In this document: piece after piece, positions 16,294 to 25,645 of the stretch
Position numbering within the stretch: the stretch's first letter is position 1
Layout of the letters: each line of letters starts with the position of its first letter
Assembly: GCF_018889995.1 (NCBI RefSeq)
Contig: NZ_CP076547.1
Location: 744,001-808,000 of the forward strand
Reading direction: 5' to 3'
Length of the DNA stretch: 64,000 nucleotides
Origin: Subtercola sp. PAMC28395
Lineage (GTDB): Bacteria; Actinomycetota; Actinomycetes; Actinomycetales; Microbacteriaceae
Translations under genes and position numbers: made by a program
The notes under the pieces: model-generated
Told to the model about the DNA's origin: nothing
The model's database searches: none
Seen by the model: only the letters and a program-made list of their open reading frames with translations

Positions 16294-18210
16294 TCACGCC
16301 GTCGGCAGCACCACGGTTCGTCGCCGCGAGATCGCCACGAGGGTCAGCGCGATGCCGATCGCCCCGATCACCGCAAGTATGACGAGTGCCGAGATCGCCC
16401 CACCGACGTCGCCGCCAGTTACGAGCGCCTGCAGCCCGGTGACCGCAACCGACAGCGGCAGAATGCCCGAGAGGGCGTCGAACCACGAAGGGCTGAAGGC
16501 GGCAGGAACCAGAACACCCGCGGCGACGACCTGCAGCGCGAGGAACGAGAGCGAGAGCATCCGGCCCAGCCTGCCGAACATCGCAACGAGGCCCTGGTGC
16601 AGGGCGACGAAGGCCAGCGACGCGCCGACCACGAACACGGCCGTGCCGATGCGGTGCCCCGGCGTCACCCCGAGCAGGGCGAGACCGACGAGCACAACAG
16701 CGGCCTGGATGATCGCCAGCAGCAGCGCGGGCACCAACGAGCGGCGTGCGATGCGCCAGGTCGATGCCACCGAGCCCAGCGCGAGGGCCGTGAACGGTGC
16801 CAGCACGAGGTACAGGGCAAGAGCACCGGCCCACAACGCGATGGGCACCATGACGCCGGCCACGGCATCCATGGCTGAAGACGTACGCGTGGCGTTGGTC
16901 ACCGTGGTGGTGATCGGCGCGGCGACCACGGTGGAGATCGTCGTCTGCTGTGCCTCTGTGTAGGTGGGGATGTTGGCGGCGATCTGATTGACGCCGTCGA
17001 CGAGTTGGGTCGTGCCGGTCGAGACACCGGCAGCACCCGTGGCGACCTCAGCGCTGGCGGAGCTGAGCTGTGCGGTACCGCTGGCGAGGGCGTCAGCCCC
17101 CGATGACGCGGCCGAGACGCTCGAAGCCAGTTCCGGCATCGAGCCGGCGAGCGCAGACGTGCCTTTGGCCACCAGGTCGGTGTCGACGTGCAGTGCGGCG
17201 GTGCCGAGCACGGCCACGTCGAGGTCGTCTCCGACGGCAACGCTCGACTTCGTGATGGAAGCCGACTGCGACTGGAGATCGGCAACACGGCTGGCCACCT
17301 CGGCGGGGGTGAGTGTCGGCAGATCGCGCGTGAGGGCGGCGAACCCGTCATCGAGAACGCGTTGGCGAAGTTCGATGTCGGCCTGCTTCAGCACCATCTC
17401 GGCGAGACCGTCGGTGAGAAGCTTGGTGCCGCCCTGGGCGATCTGCGCGCCGACATTCAGGTCTGCGGTGGCTTTCGGAAGCTGGTCAACGGCAGAGGAG
17501 ATAGCTGTGAGCCCCGAACTCAGTGCCTGCATGCCGCTGTCTGCGCTGGCCATTCCCGTGGCCATGCTGGCAGTTCCGGTGGAGAGCTGGGCCGCGCCGG
17601 AGACAAGCGGTGCGGCCTGGGTGCCGACCGAGGCGACGGTGGTGTTGAGCTGCGTGAAGCCGCCCAGCAGCCCCTTGATGTACGCCTCGGTGAGGCTGGT
17701 GGAGAGCGCCGACTGCACGTTCGAGGCCAGCGCAGTGGCGAGGAGGCCCGACACATAACTCTGCGAGCCGTTGGTCTCCACGGCCAGCGTCGCAGCCATC
17801 GGGGTGGCACCCTGGCTCGAGATGTATTGGGCCGAGAAGTCACTCGGAATCGTCACCACGGCCGAGTAGGTGCCGCTCGCCAGACCCGCCGAGGCGGCAG
17901 AGGCATCGGTGATGGTCCACGAGAACCCGCTCGTGTTCGACGAGAGCAGTTGCTGCGTCAGCAGCTTGCCGGCAGCGACGGTGGTCTGCTTGCCACCGAG
18001 GGTGGTGGTGACGGCAGTGTCGAGGTTGACGACGGCCGCCGGCACGTTCGGGCGACCCGATGCCCCGGCCGAGGCGCCCGAGACCGAGCCGATGGCGATG
18101 CCGGCAACGAGCAGGGGGGTCAGAACGGCGAGCACGAGGGCGATCATCCGCACCGGCCTCGAACGCGAGGCCGTATCCGGGGATTTCAGCAGCGATGCGA
18201 GGCGTTTCAT
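16294..18210 (-). CDS. YhgE/Pip-domain (ABC-2-like) membrane protein
   Basis: Large envelope protein of 638 residues with the YhgE/Pip architecture. One N-terminal helix (IALVLAVLTPLLVAGIAIGS) precedes an extracytoplasmic region of about 400 residues, including a long Ala/Ser/Thr/Gly-rich helical stretch with repeated hydrophobic spacing (MASADSGMQALSSGLTAISS). About five C-terminal helices follow from residue ~435, as in ABC-2 type exporters. Family members act in secretion or as phage receptors. The start overlaps the stop of the MMPL gene by 4 nt, so expression is coupled. Because YhgE-type permeases resemble ABC-2 permeases, the ABC-like domain fused to the MMPL partner is notable. Confidence 0.88.
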   Translation of the reverse strand: MKRLASLLKSPDTASRSRPVRMIALVLAVLTPLLVAGIAIGSVSGASAGASGRPNVPAAVVNLDTAVTTTLGGKQTTVAAGKLLTQQLLSSNTSGFSWTITDASAASAGLASGTYSAVVTIPSDFSAQYISSQGATPMAATLAVETNGSQSYVSGLLATALASNVQSALSTSLTEAYIKGLLGGFTQLNTTVASVGTQAAPLVSGAAQLSTGTASMATGMASADSGMQALSSGLTAISSAVDQLPKATADLNVGAQIAQGGTKLLTDGLAEMVLKQADIELRQRVLDDGFAALTRDLPTLTPAEVASRVADLQSQSASITKSSVAVGDDLDVAVLGTAALHVDTDLVAKGTSALAGSMPELASSVSAASSGADALASGTAQLSSASAEVATGAAGVSTGTTQLVDGVNQIAANIPTYTEAQQTTISTVVAAPITTTVTNATRTSSAMDAVAGVMVPIALWAGALALYLVLAPFTALALGSVASTWRIARRSLVPALLLAIIQAAVVLVGLALLGVTPGHRIGTAVFVVGASLAFVALHQGLVAMFGRLGRMLSLSFLALQVVAAGVLVPAAFSPSWFDALSGILPLSVAVTGLQALVTGGDVGGAISALVILAVIGAIGIALTLVAISRRRTVVLPTA

Positions 18211-21200
18211 GCCAGTACCTTTCGAGCGCTGGGGTGAAGCTCCAGCCGCATGATCGTGCGAGAAGCGAGTTCGAGGCCGAAGGCCGACGGCGCGAAGACC
18301 TCTGGGTCGATCTCGCGAGCTATCAGGGCGTTGCCGTACCCGACGTCGTCGAGCGAGAGGGCGTCACCGTCGACAAATGGCGACACCGCGAAGACGAGCG
18401 TGGTCGATGCCGGCGCGAGCGTGTTGACCGATTCGATGAGATCGAGAGCGAGCGGATGCCCGAGAGTGGTCAGATCGATCGCAAGCAGTGGCCGCTCCGC
18501 CGCGAGGCCGACCGCCACGTCGACGGCGGTTCGCGCATAGGTACTGAGCTGGCCGATGGGCGTGTGCGCCGAAACCTCGGTGAACTGCTCCGGATGCACG
18601 GCCTCGAGTTGCCCGAGAAGACTGACCGCCTTCGCCCGGCGGTGCGCGCGGTGCAGTCGTTTGGCGACGAGGGCGACCTGGGTGGAGAGGTACTCCGCGA
18701 GGGTGAGGGTCGAATCGTCGAGCTCGGTGGCGAGCACGAGCACCGCCTCGCGGCGGAGGGCGCTCGCCTCGAAGGGCTGGGCGTGGCCCAGAACGGTGAG
18801 GAACCCGCCGGCAGTGTGGCGGCCTGTGACCGCGGCGAGCAGTGCGACCGAGTCGTGGCGGGTGCCGCCGACGATGAGGATGTCGCCTGCGCCGACGCGC
18901 AGATCGAACGGTTCGACGCCGTCGAGCAGCAGGGCCCCTGCCGCGATGGAGAGGACTGAGCCCGGTTCGGGGGCGCTGGCTTCGAGGGCTGGGGCTGTGC
19001 CGGGACGGGCATCCACTTCGCTGCCGGCCGCAGCGGGCAGTCCGGCCTCGCCGGGAGTGGGCGCACCCTCAGCGGAGATCGCGACAGAACCTGTCGCGGC
19101 CGCAGTGGTCTCAGCGAGGGCGAGTGCGCCGCCCTCAGGGTTCGCTGCGGTATCGCTCGCCGCAGTATCGGTTGCGGCGGGTGAGGCCGAAGCATCAGCG
19201 CGCACGGCGGTGGCGGGCCCAGCGGCAACCTCGGGCTCGGGCCGCCAGTTGCGCGCCGCCAGCAGTGCGTGCACCTTCTCTCCCTCGAGGTCGACGTCGG
19301 GCACGATGCGCTGCAACCACTTCGGCAGGTACCAGGCCTTGTCACCCAGCAACGCCATCACCGCGGGAATCAGGGTCATGCGCACGAGGAAGGCGTCGAT
19401 CAGCACGCCGATCGCGAGCGCGCCGGCGAGCGGCTGCAGCACGGCTCCCCCACCAGGCACGAACGAAGCGAAGACGCTGAACATGATGAGCGCAGCCGCC
19501 GTGACCACACGGGCCGAAGCGCTGAACCCGTCGACCACCGAGGTGAAGGCGCGCCCGGTCTTCGTGTACTCCTCGCGCATACGCGACACCAGAAAGACCT
19601 GGTAGTCCATGGCCAGCCCGAAGAGCACCGCCATGACCAAAATGGGCATGAAGCTGATGACGGGACCGACCTTCTGAACCCCGATCGGCCCCGCGAGCCA
19701 GCCCCAGTTGAAGATCGCGGTGATGATTCCGAGCGACGCGCTCACCGAGAGCAGAAAGCCGAGGGTCGCCGTGATGGGAACGGCGATCGACCGGAAGACC
19801 ATCGTGAGCAGCACCAGGCAGAGCCCGACCACCACGAGGGCGAACGGGCCGAGCGCGTCACCGAGCCGGTTCGAGATGTCGATCGACACGGCGGTCTGCC
19901 CGGTGACCATGTAGGTGAAGCCGTTCGCCTTCTCGAAGGCCGGCGCACCAGCGCGAAGGGTGTTGACGAGGTTCTTGGTGGCATCGGAATCGGGCGAACT
20001 CGACGGGGTGATCGAGATGACCGCCATGTCGAAGGCCGCGTTCGGCCCGGCCTGGCTCACGGCGGCGACATCGGCCAGCCCCGTGAACTCGGTTTCGAGC
20101 GCCTTCAGTGCGCCCAGCACATCGGTGGTCTTGCTGATGTCTGCCGTGACGAGCAACGGCCCGTTGAAGCCGGGCCCGTAGCCTTCGGTCAGCAGGTCAT
20201 AGGCGACCCGCGCCTCTGACCCCTCCGGGTCGTACCCGGCGTCGGGAATGGTGAGCTTCATGCCAAGCGCAGGCACCGCGACGACGAGCAGTAAGAGGGC
20301 CGTCGAAATGAGAGTGATCAGAGGCTTCTTCGTGACCAGCGTCACCCAGCGCCGGCCGAGCGTCGGCTTGGCGCCGGCGGTGTCGTGCGTCGCTGCCTCA
20401 CGTTTGAACGCGCGAGACCCCGGTTTCGGTATGAGCCTCCGGCCGAACAGGCTCAGGATGGCCGGCAGCAGCGTCACCGAGACAACCAGTGCGAGCAGCA
20501 CCCCAACCGCCGCCCCGATACCCATGACAGAGAGGAACGGAATCTGCACCACCGACAGCCCGATGAGGGCGATGATCACCGTCAGGGCAGCGAAGACCAC
20601 GGCGCTGCCGGCCGTCGAGATGGCCAGCGCGATCGACTCCCGCGGTTTCACGCCTGCGGCCAGTTGCGAACGGTGTCTCGAGACGATGAAGAGCGCGTAG
20701 TCGATGCCCACGGCGAGCCCCAGCATCGACGCCAGTACGGGCGCGGTCGACGAGATCGTGACGAACTTCGCGAAGATCGTGATCGCACTGGTGGAGATGA
20801 CCACACCGATCCCTGCGGTGACCAACGGCATACCGGCCGCCAGCAGCGACCCGATCGTGATGGCGAGAATGATGAACGCCACGAGCAGCCCGACGGCCTC
20901 CTGCGAGTTGTCGGCGGCCGCGGGCACCGGCACCAACCCGGAGAACGCCACGGTCACCCCGTCGGTGGCTTCGGCCTGGCCGATGGCCCTGACCGCATTC
21001 TCCTGCTCCTGGGTCAGCTCAGACTGGGGCACGGAGTACTGCACCGCGACGTAGGCCATCGAGTTGTTCGCTGCGATCTGGGCCGAGTTGGCTGCCACGA
21101 AGGGGTCGCTCACAGCGGCGACATCGTCGAGAGCCGTGAGCGCCTTCACCGCAGACTCGATCTGCGCCTGGTTGGCATGGATGTCGCCGCCCTCCGGGGC

Positions 21201-21428
21201 GACGAAGATCACCTTTGCGCTGGCTCCACTTGCTGCCGGGAACCGGCTCTGCAGCATGTCGATCGCGGTCTGCGACTGGGTCCCGGGAATCTCGACAGAC
21301 TGCGCCATCTGCCCGTCGAAGACCTTGGAGCCGAGCAGCGCCGCAGCGATCAGCAACACCCAGATCCCGATGACCACGAAGTGCCGCCTGGCCGCGAAGC
21401 CACCGATCCTGTACAGCAGTGTCGCCAT
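18207..21428 (-). CDS. MMPL/RND-family exporter fused to a degenerate ABC-ATPase-like domain
   Basis: Protein of 1073 residues. Residues ~1-715 form a two-repeat MMPL (RND) exporter: helix 1 (HFVVIGIWVLLIAAALLGS), an external loop, SSD-like helix bundles with VGIDYALFIVSRHRSQ and a second-half FGLAMDYQVFLVSRMREEY. Residues ~735-825 are an Ala/Pro/Thr/Glu-rich linker. Residues ~830-1065 look like an ABC nucleotide-binding domain without its motifs: GGTRHDSVALL replaces Walker A, LSTYARTAVDVAVGL stands where the LSGGQ signature region falls, and LLAIDLTTLG replaces Walker B-Glu. Nucleotide hydrolysis is therefore unlikely. ATG 21428 begins the conserved first helix; upstream in-frame codons are not plausible protein. 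Divergent from the kinase gene across ~250 nt. Confidence 0.88.
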   Translation of the reverse strand: MATLLYRIGGFAARRHFVVIGIWVLLIAAALLGSKVFDGQMAQSVEIPGTQSQTAIDMLQSRFPAASGASAKVIFVAPEGGDIHANQAQIESAVKALTALDDVAAVSDPFVAANSAQIAANNSMAYVAVQYSVPQSELTQEQENAVRAIGQAEATDGVTVAFSGLVPVPAAADNSQEAVGLLVAFIILAITIGSLLAAGMPLVTAGIGVVISTSAITIFAKFVTISSTAPVLASMLGLAVGIDYALFIVSRHRSQLAAGVKPRESIALAISTAGSAVVFAALTVIIALIGLSVVQIPFLSVMGIGAAVGVLLALVVSVTLLPAILSLFGRRLIPKPGSRAFKREAATHDTAGAKPTLGRRWVTLVTKKPLITLISTALLLLVVAVPALGMKLTIPDAGYDPEGSEARVAYDLLTEGYGPGFNGPLLVTADISKTTDVLGALKALETEFTGLADVAAVSQAGPNAAFDMAVISITPSSSPDSDATKNLVNTLRAGAPAFEKANGFTYMVTGQTAVSIDISNRLGDALGPFALVVVGLCLVLLTMVFRSIAVPITATLGFLLSVSASLGIITAIFNWGWLAGPIGVQKVGPVISFMPILVMAVLFGLAMDYQVFLVSRMREEYTKTGRAFTSVVDGFSASARVVTAAALIMFSVFASFVPGGGAVLQPLAGALAIGVLIDAFLVRMTLIPAVMALLGDKAWYLPKWLQRIVPDVDLEGEKVHALLAARNWRPEPEVAAGPATAVRADASASPAATDTAASDTAANPEGGALALAETTAAATGSVAISAEGAPTPGEAGLPAAAGSEVDARPGTAPALEASAPEPGSVLSIAAGALLLDGVEPFDLRVGAGDILIVGGTRHDSVALLAAVTGRHTAGGFLTVLGHAQPFEASALRREAVLVLATELDDSTLTLAEYLSTQVALVAKRLHRAHRRAKAVSLLGQLEAVHPEQFTEVSAHTPIGQLSTYARTAVDVAVGLAAERPLLAIDLTTLGHPLALDLIESVNTLAPASTTLVFAVSPFVDGDALSLDDVGYGNALIAREIDPEVFAPSAFGLELASRTIMRLELHPSARKVLA

Positions 21429-21676
21429 GCGTCGTGCTCCCCTGGTGCGAGCAGCCCGGCCGGATGATCGGGCGCACGTACGGCTCAAGCTAGTGCAGAT
21501 TTGGTACACCGCGCAAAGACCCCGCGAACCTCGGGACGGGCCAGTCGACTCACGGGCCGTGCCACCCCGCCTCATTCGCGGTGACTGCCCTAAATATTCC
21601 CCGCTGTCAAGTCCCTCCCAAAGAGCCCGATCGAGCGGTAGCTGCTGGCTAAAATGAGCAATGAAAGTGGGTATCT

Positions 21677-23074
21677 GTGGCCTCTCTGCCAGCACCAGAC
21701 TCGACTGACAGAGTTCTCGGTGGCCGGTACAGGCTCGAGCACCCTCTCGGGCACGGGGGAATGGCGACCGTCTATCGGGCGCGTGACGAAACGCTCGGGC
21801 GCGACGTCGCCATCAAGCTGTTCCACAACTCTTCTGTCGACTCCGAGCGCCAGGAGGGTGAACTGGCAGTTCTGGCGAGCCTCGACCACCATGCGCTCGT
21901 GCAGATGCACGACGCCGGTATCGAGTTCGATGGGTTCGGCCGCGCCAACCGCTACATCGTGATGACCCTGGTGCAGGGCACCGATCTGCACCGCCGCCTC
22001 GCGCCGACGGCTCCGTCGCTGTCTCCGCGGCACATCGGCGAGATCGGCTACGACATGGCCGAAGCACTGGACTACATTCACGCGCACAACGTGATTCATC
22101 GCGACATCAAGCCCTCGAACATCCTGCTTGTCGACTACGGAGACGGGGCGCCTCGAGCGAGGGCGAAACTCACCGACTTCGGCATCGCCCTCTCAGACGA
22201 CATCGAACGTATGACGGCCGAAGGAGCGACCACGGGCACGGCGGCGTATCTGAGTCCGGAGCAGGCATCAGGCAGACCGGTCGGCCCCGAGAGCGACGTG
22301 TACGCGCTCGGCCTCGTGCTGCTGGAGTGTTTCACCCGCAAGCTCGAGTTCCCCGGCAGCATCGTCGAGTCTGCCATCGCCCGTCTCACACGTGACCCGG
22401 TCATCCCCGACACGCTCTCTCCGCTCTGGCAACAACTGCTCGCCGCGATGACGGCGCGGGAGCCGGCCGATCGCCCGACTCGTCACGAACTTGTTGCAGC
22501 TCTCAAGGTCATCGTCATAGCCGAGAGCGGCCGGCACAAGGAGGAGTCCACAGAACCCCTCTTCCCGTCTGGCCAGGAATTCGGACCCGCCGCACCACGC
22601 AGCGGAATTCTCGACACGCTTCCCGACGAGGCTCTCGACCGAGTGACGGCCATGGCCGCGCGACTCTTCTCGGCGCCCATCTCGCTCGTGAGCGTCGTCG
22701 ACCACGACCGGGTGTGGTTCAAGTCGCACTTCGGTGCTGACGTCGAGGCGATCGTCAGGGATGTCGACTTCTCGGTGAACAATGTGCCAAGCGACGACCC
22801 GGTGATCATCGAAGACTGCAGTGTCGACGAGCGAACCAAGAATCACCCGCTGGTCACCGGCGCGTTCGGCTTGCGCTTCTACATCGGTGTGCCATTGAAG
22901 AGGCACACCGGCAAGACCATCGGCACGCTCGTGGTACTCAACATGGTCCCCCGCGAGGTCTCGCCGGCAGAGGTCGAGAACCTCGAAGATCTGGCAGCCC
23001 TCGTGGTCACGCAGCTCGAGCTGCGCCAGGAGGGCATGCGCACCACCGGCGAGATCCGCACCTCCCGCGCCTGA
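21677..23074 (+). CDS. Serine/threonine protein kinase with C-terminal GAF domain
   Basis: Hanks-type kinase of 465 residues with no transmembrane segment, so probably cytosolic. Kinase domain ~18-280: glycine loop GHGGMATVY, Lys47 in VAIKLF, catalytic HRDIKPSN, DFG in LTDFGIALS, SPE in place of APE, and SDVYALGLVLLE. A short linker leads to a GAF domain (~305-455: ISLVSVVDHDRVWFKSHFG, FYIGVPLKRHTGKTIGTLVV). Most actinobacterial receptor kinases have PASTA domains outside the cell; here sensing would be by an internal ligand or redox change. GTG at 21677 is the only good in-frame start (GAAAG upstream). Divergent from the MMPL/YhgE operon, which it may regulate (inference). Confidence 0.92.
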   Translation: MASLPAPDSTDRVLGGRYRLEHPLGHGGMATVYRARDETLGRDVAIKLFHNSSVDSERQEGELAVLASLDHHALVQMHDAGIEFDGFGRANRYIVMTLVQGTDLHRRLAPTAPSLSPRHIGEIGYDMAEALDYIHAHNVIHRDIKPSNILLVDYGDGAPRARAKLTDFGIALSDDIERMTAEGATTGTAAYLSPEQASGRPVGPESDVYALGLVLLECFTRKLEFPGSIVESAIARLTRDPVIPDTLSPLWQQLLAAMTAREPADRPTRHELVAALKVIVIAESGRHKEESTEPLFPSGQEFGPAAPRSGILDTLPDEALDRVTAMAARLFSAPISLVSVVDHDRVWFKSHFGADVEAIVRDVDFSVNNVPSDDPVIIEDCSVDERTKNHPLVTGAFGLRFYIGVPLKRHTGKTIGTLVVLNMVPREVSPAEVENLEDLAALVVTQLELRQEGMRTTGEIRTSRA

Positions 23075-23102
23075 ATCCCCGCTCGACTTTCCCCCTCACC
23101 CC

Positions 23103-23162
23103 ATCGACTTTCCCGAAGGTGCAACAAATGCGCCGAAAGCGTGCACCTTCGGGAAAGTCGAT
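23103..23162. repeat. Perfect 21-bp inverted repeat, probable bidirectional terminator or palindromic repeat element
   Basis: Arms 23103-23123 and 23142-23162 are perfect reverse complements (left arm starts ATCGACTTTCCCGAAGG); the loop is 18 nt. It lies exactly between the convergent kinase and 192-residue genes. An 11-bp direct copy of the outer arm (TCGACTTTCCC) also occurs at 23083-23093. Lacks a T-tract, so a dispersed palindromic repeat is an alternative to a terminator. Confidence 0.8.
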
Positions 23163-23164
23163 CG

Positions 23165-23743
23165 CTAGTTGCGGGCGAGGCGCGGGATGTCGATTTCGCG
23201 GAGGGCTCGCATGCGCTCTTCGCGCATGCTCTCGTACTCGGCAGACTCGCTCGGGTCGATGACCTCGTCGAGCCGCACCTCGATGGCGCGGCTGAGCTCT
23301 GACCACGCCCACTTCTGGGAGGAATCGACCGCCTCGGCGATGTAGTCCGCGTCATCGTGCAGGCGGGCGAGTTCACTCGCGAGTGCCGAATAGGTGACGC
23401 GGCGCTGGGTGAGCAGCTGGAAGTCGGCGACCGTGCTCGACTTGCGGAGCATCGGCGGGAACTCCCACATCAGCCGCTTGATGTGCTCAGCCATCTCGGC
23501 CTGCTCCAGCGAGAGCAGGCGCAGCTCGTGTTTCACGAACCTCGCGACCTCGTCGGCGTCGTAGTCGACACCGTTGCGCAGTGCGCCCACGATGATGTGG
23601 TTCATCGTCGCCATCGTGGCGGCGGTTCGCGACATCAGCGCACCTTCGTCAACGGCCCGGCCGATCGCCTCAGGGTCCACGGGAAAGTACAGGGTGCGCC
23701 GGCGCCTGCCGGGCTTGGCGCCGCGCAGCTTCTTTGCAGCCAC
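23165..23743 (-). CDS. Conserved-looking hypothetical protein, 192 residues
   Basis: Soluble protein with a very basic N-terminus (KKLRGAKPGRRRR) followed by mostly helical sequence: MATMNHIIVGALRNGVDYDADE, then FVKHELRLLSLEQAEMAEHIKRLM and a C-terminal charged helix (YESMREERMRALREIDI). It resembles, from memory, short actinobacterial proteins that databases sometimes mislabel as asparagine synthase; no synthase motif is present. Start ATG 23743 is followed by good coding sequence; there is no clear operon partner. Function unknown. Confidence 0.65.
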   Translation of the reverse strand: MAAKKLRGAKPGRRRRTLYFPVDPEAIGRAVDEGALMSRTAATMATMNHIIVGALRNGVDYDADEVARFVKHELRLLSLEQAEMAEHIKRLMWEFPPMLRKSSTVADFQLLTQRRVTYSALASELARLHDDADYIAEAVDSSQKWAWSELSRAIEVRLDEVIDPSESAEYESMREERMRALREIDIPRLARN

Positions 23744-23857
23744 TCCTGATCACCGCCCCCCGCATGTTCATCGCAGACGTGTTGCTGCGCCGCAGAATTG
23801 GGCGAGCATCCACACACTACTACGCCGAATTGTGCGCCGAAGGGAGAGGATGGAGAC

Positions 23858-25579
23858 ATGAATCAGTGGTTTGAGAACGCCGTCGTGTACCAGGTCTACC
23901 CCCGAAGCTTCGCCGATTCGAACGGCGACGGGGTGGGTGACCTGCGCGGGGTCATCGGCAAGCTCGACTACCTGCACACCCTCGGCATCGATGTGCTGTG
24001 GCTCTCGCCCATCTACACCTCGCCACAGGACGACAACGGCTACGACATCAGCGACTACCGCGACATCGACCCGCTCTTCGGCACCCTCGAAGACCTCACC
24101 GAGCTCACAGAGGGCCTGCACCAGCGGGGTATGAAACTGGTGATGGACCTGGTCGTGAACCACACCAGCGACGAGCATCCGTGGTTTGTGCAGTCGCGCT
24201 CGTCACGCGACAACCCGAAACGGGACTGGTACTGGTGGCAGGATGCCCGGCCGGGCTTCGAGCCGGGCACCCCTGGTGCCGAGCCGAACAACTGGGGCTC
24301 GGCCTTCTCGGGGTCGGCGTGGGCCTACGACGAGTCCAGCGGCCAGTACTACCTGCACCTGTTCTCGAAGAAGCAACCCGACCTCAACTGGGAGAACCCC
24401 GAGGTGCGCACTGCGGTGTACGAAATGATGAACTGGTGGCTCGACCGCGGGGTCGACGGTTTTCGCATGGATGTCATCAACTTCATCTCGAAAGACCCGC
24501 TGCTGCCCGACGGAGTGCAGCATGAAGGCCGCCTTTACGGCGACGGGTCTGCGTTCTTCATCTCTGGGCCCCGCATCCACGAGTTTCTGCACGAGATGCA
24601 CACCGAGGTCTTCGCCCCGCGCGGCGACCGTGAGCTGCTGACAGTGGCAGAGATGCCCGGCGTCACCGTCGACGACGCAGCGCAGTTCACCGACCCGGCC
24701 CGCGAGGAGGTGAACATGGTATTCCAGTTCGAGCATGTATCACTCGACCACCTCGACGGCGACAAGTGGCAGCCGACCCGGCTTCGGCTGACCGACCTGA
24801 AACGCTCGCTCGGGCGCTGGCAGGCGGGCCTGGCCGAACACGGCTGGAACAGCCTGTACTGGAGCAACCACGACCAGCCCCGCGCGGTGTCGCGCTTCGG
24901 CGATGACGGCGAATACCGCAAGCTCTCGGCGAAGATGCTGGCGGGCATCCTGCACCTGCACCGCGGAACGCCGTACGTCTACCAGGGCGAAGAGCTCGGC
25001 ATGACGAACATGACGTTCGCCGAGATCGGCGACTACCGTGACATCGAGGTGCTGAACCACCACCGCGAAGCGACGACGAAGCGGGGGCTGCGAGAGTCCG
25101 ATGTGCTGGCGTCGCTCGCGCCGATGAACCGCGACAACGCGCGCACGCCGGTGCAGTGGAGCGACGCGCCGGGCGCGGGCTTCACGAGCGGCGTTCCGTG
25201 GATCGGCATCAACCCCAACCACACCACGATCAACGCAGCGACCCAGGTCGATGACCCCGATTCGGTGTTCAGCTTCTACCGCCGCGTGATCGAGCTCCGT
25301 CACAGCGACCCGGTCGTCGCTTCGGGCGACTTCACCATGCTGCTGCCGGGCGACGAGCACATCTACGCCTTCACGCGTTCGACCCCGGATGCCCGGCTGC
25401 TCGTTCTCGGCAACTTCTCGTCTGAGCCGCAACCCCTGCCGCCACTGCCCGGATTCACAACGTCGGAGTCGGACGCGGGTACGCCAGGCGTGCTCGTGCT
25501 GGGCAACTATGCCGAAGAGGGCACAGCGGGCGAGCTGCGGCCGTGGGAACTGCGAGTGTTCCGCTCGGGCCCAGCGTAG
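23858..25579 (+). CDS. GH13-family alpha-glucosidase (oligo-1,6-glucosidase-like)
   Basis: Cytosolic glycoside hydrolase of 573 residues, no signal peptide. Conserved GH13 regions: DLVVNHTSDEHPWF (region I), GFRMDVINF with the nucleophile Asp (II), TVAEMPG with the acid/base Glu (III) and SNHDQPRAVSRFG (IV), plus the opening VVYQVYPRSFADSNGDGVGDLRG (read in parts). This layout is typical of alpha-glucosidases cleaving maltose, isomaltose, sucrose-type or trehalose-type oligosaccharides. ATG 23858 matches the family N-terminus and has GGAG upstream; earlier in-frame starts are rejected. No linked sugar transporter or regulator, so it appears monocistronic. Confidence 0.93.
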   Translation: MNQWFENAVVYQVYPRSFADSNGDGVGDLRGVIGKLDYLHTLGIDVLWLSPIYTSPQDDNGYDISDYRDIDPLFGTLEDLTELTEGLHQRGMKLVMDLVVNHTSDEHPWFVQSRSSRDNPKRDWYWWQDARPGFEPGTPGAEPNNWGSAFSGSAWAYDESSGQYYLHLFSKKQPDLNWENPEVRTAVYEMMNWWLDRGVDGFRMDVINFISKDPLLPDGVQHEGRLYGDGSAFFISGPRIHEFLHEMHTEVFAPRGDRELLTVAEMPGVTVDDAAQFTDPAREEVNMVFQFEHVSLDHLDGDKWQPTRLRLTDLKRSLGRWQAGLAEHGWNSLYWSNHDQPRAVSRFGDDGEYRKLSAKMLAGILHLHRGTPYVYQGEELGMTNMTFAEIGDYRDIEVLNHHREATTKRGLRESDVLASLAPMNRDNARTPVQWSDAPGAGFTSGVPWIGINPNHTTINAATQVDDPDSVFSFYRRVIELRHSDPVVASGDFTMLLPGDEHIYAFTRSTPDARLLVLGNFSSEPQPLPPLPGFTTSESDAGTPGVLVLGNYAEEGTAGELRPWELRVFRSGPA

Positions 25580-25590
25580 TACTGCGGCCC

Positions 25591-25606
25591 CTCTCGGTAC
25601 CGAGAG
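25591..25606. repeat. 16-bp perfect palindrome downstream of the glucosidase gene
   Basis: CTCTCGGTACCGAGAG is a perfect palindrome beginning 12 nt after the alpha-glucosidase stop. It could be a short terminator stem or a protein-binding site; there is no T-tract. Confidence 0.5.
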
Positions 25607-25645
25607 CACGCAGGGCTGGGGGTCGGCTGGCATCCGGTGCGCGAA

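Noticed and set aside
19269..20219. 316-residue plus-strand frame inside the MMPL gene
   Set aside because: His/Asp/Arg-rich antisense shadow of a clear transporter gene.
21429..21695. N-terminal extension of the MMPL protein to 21695
   Set aside because: The extra 89 residues are Arg/Ser-rich, overlap the kinase gene start and precede the conserved first helix.
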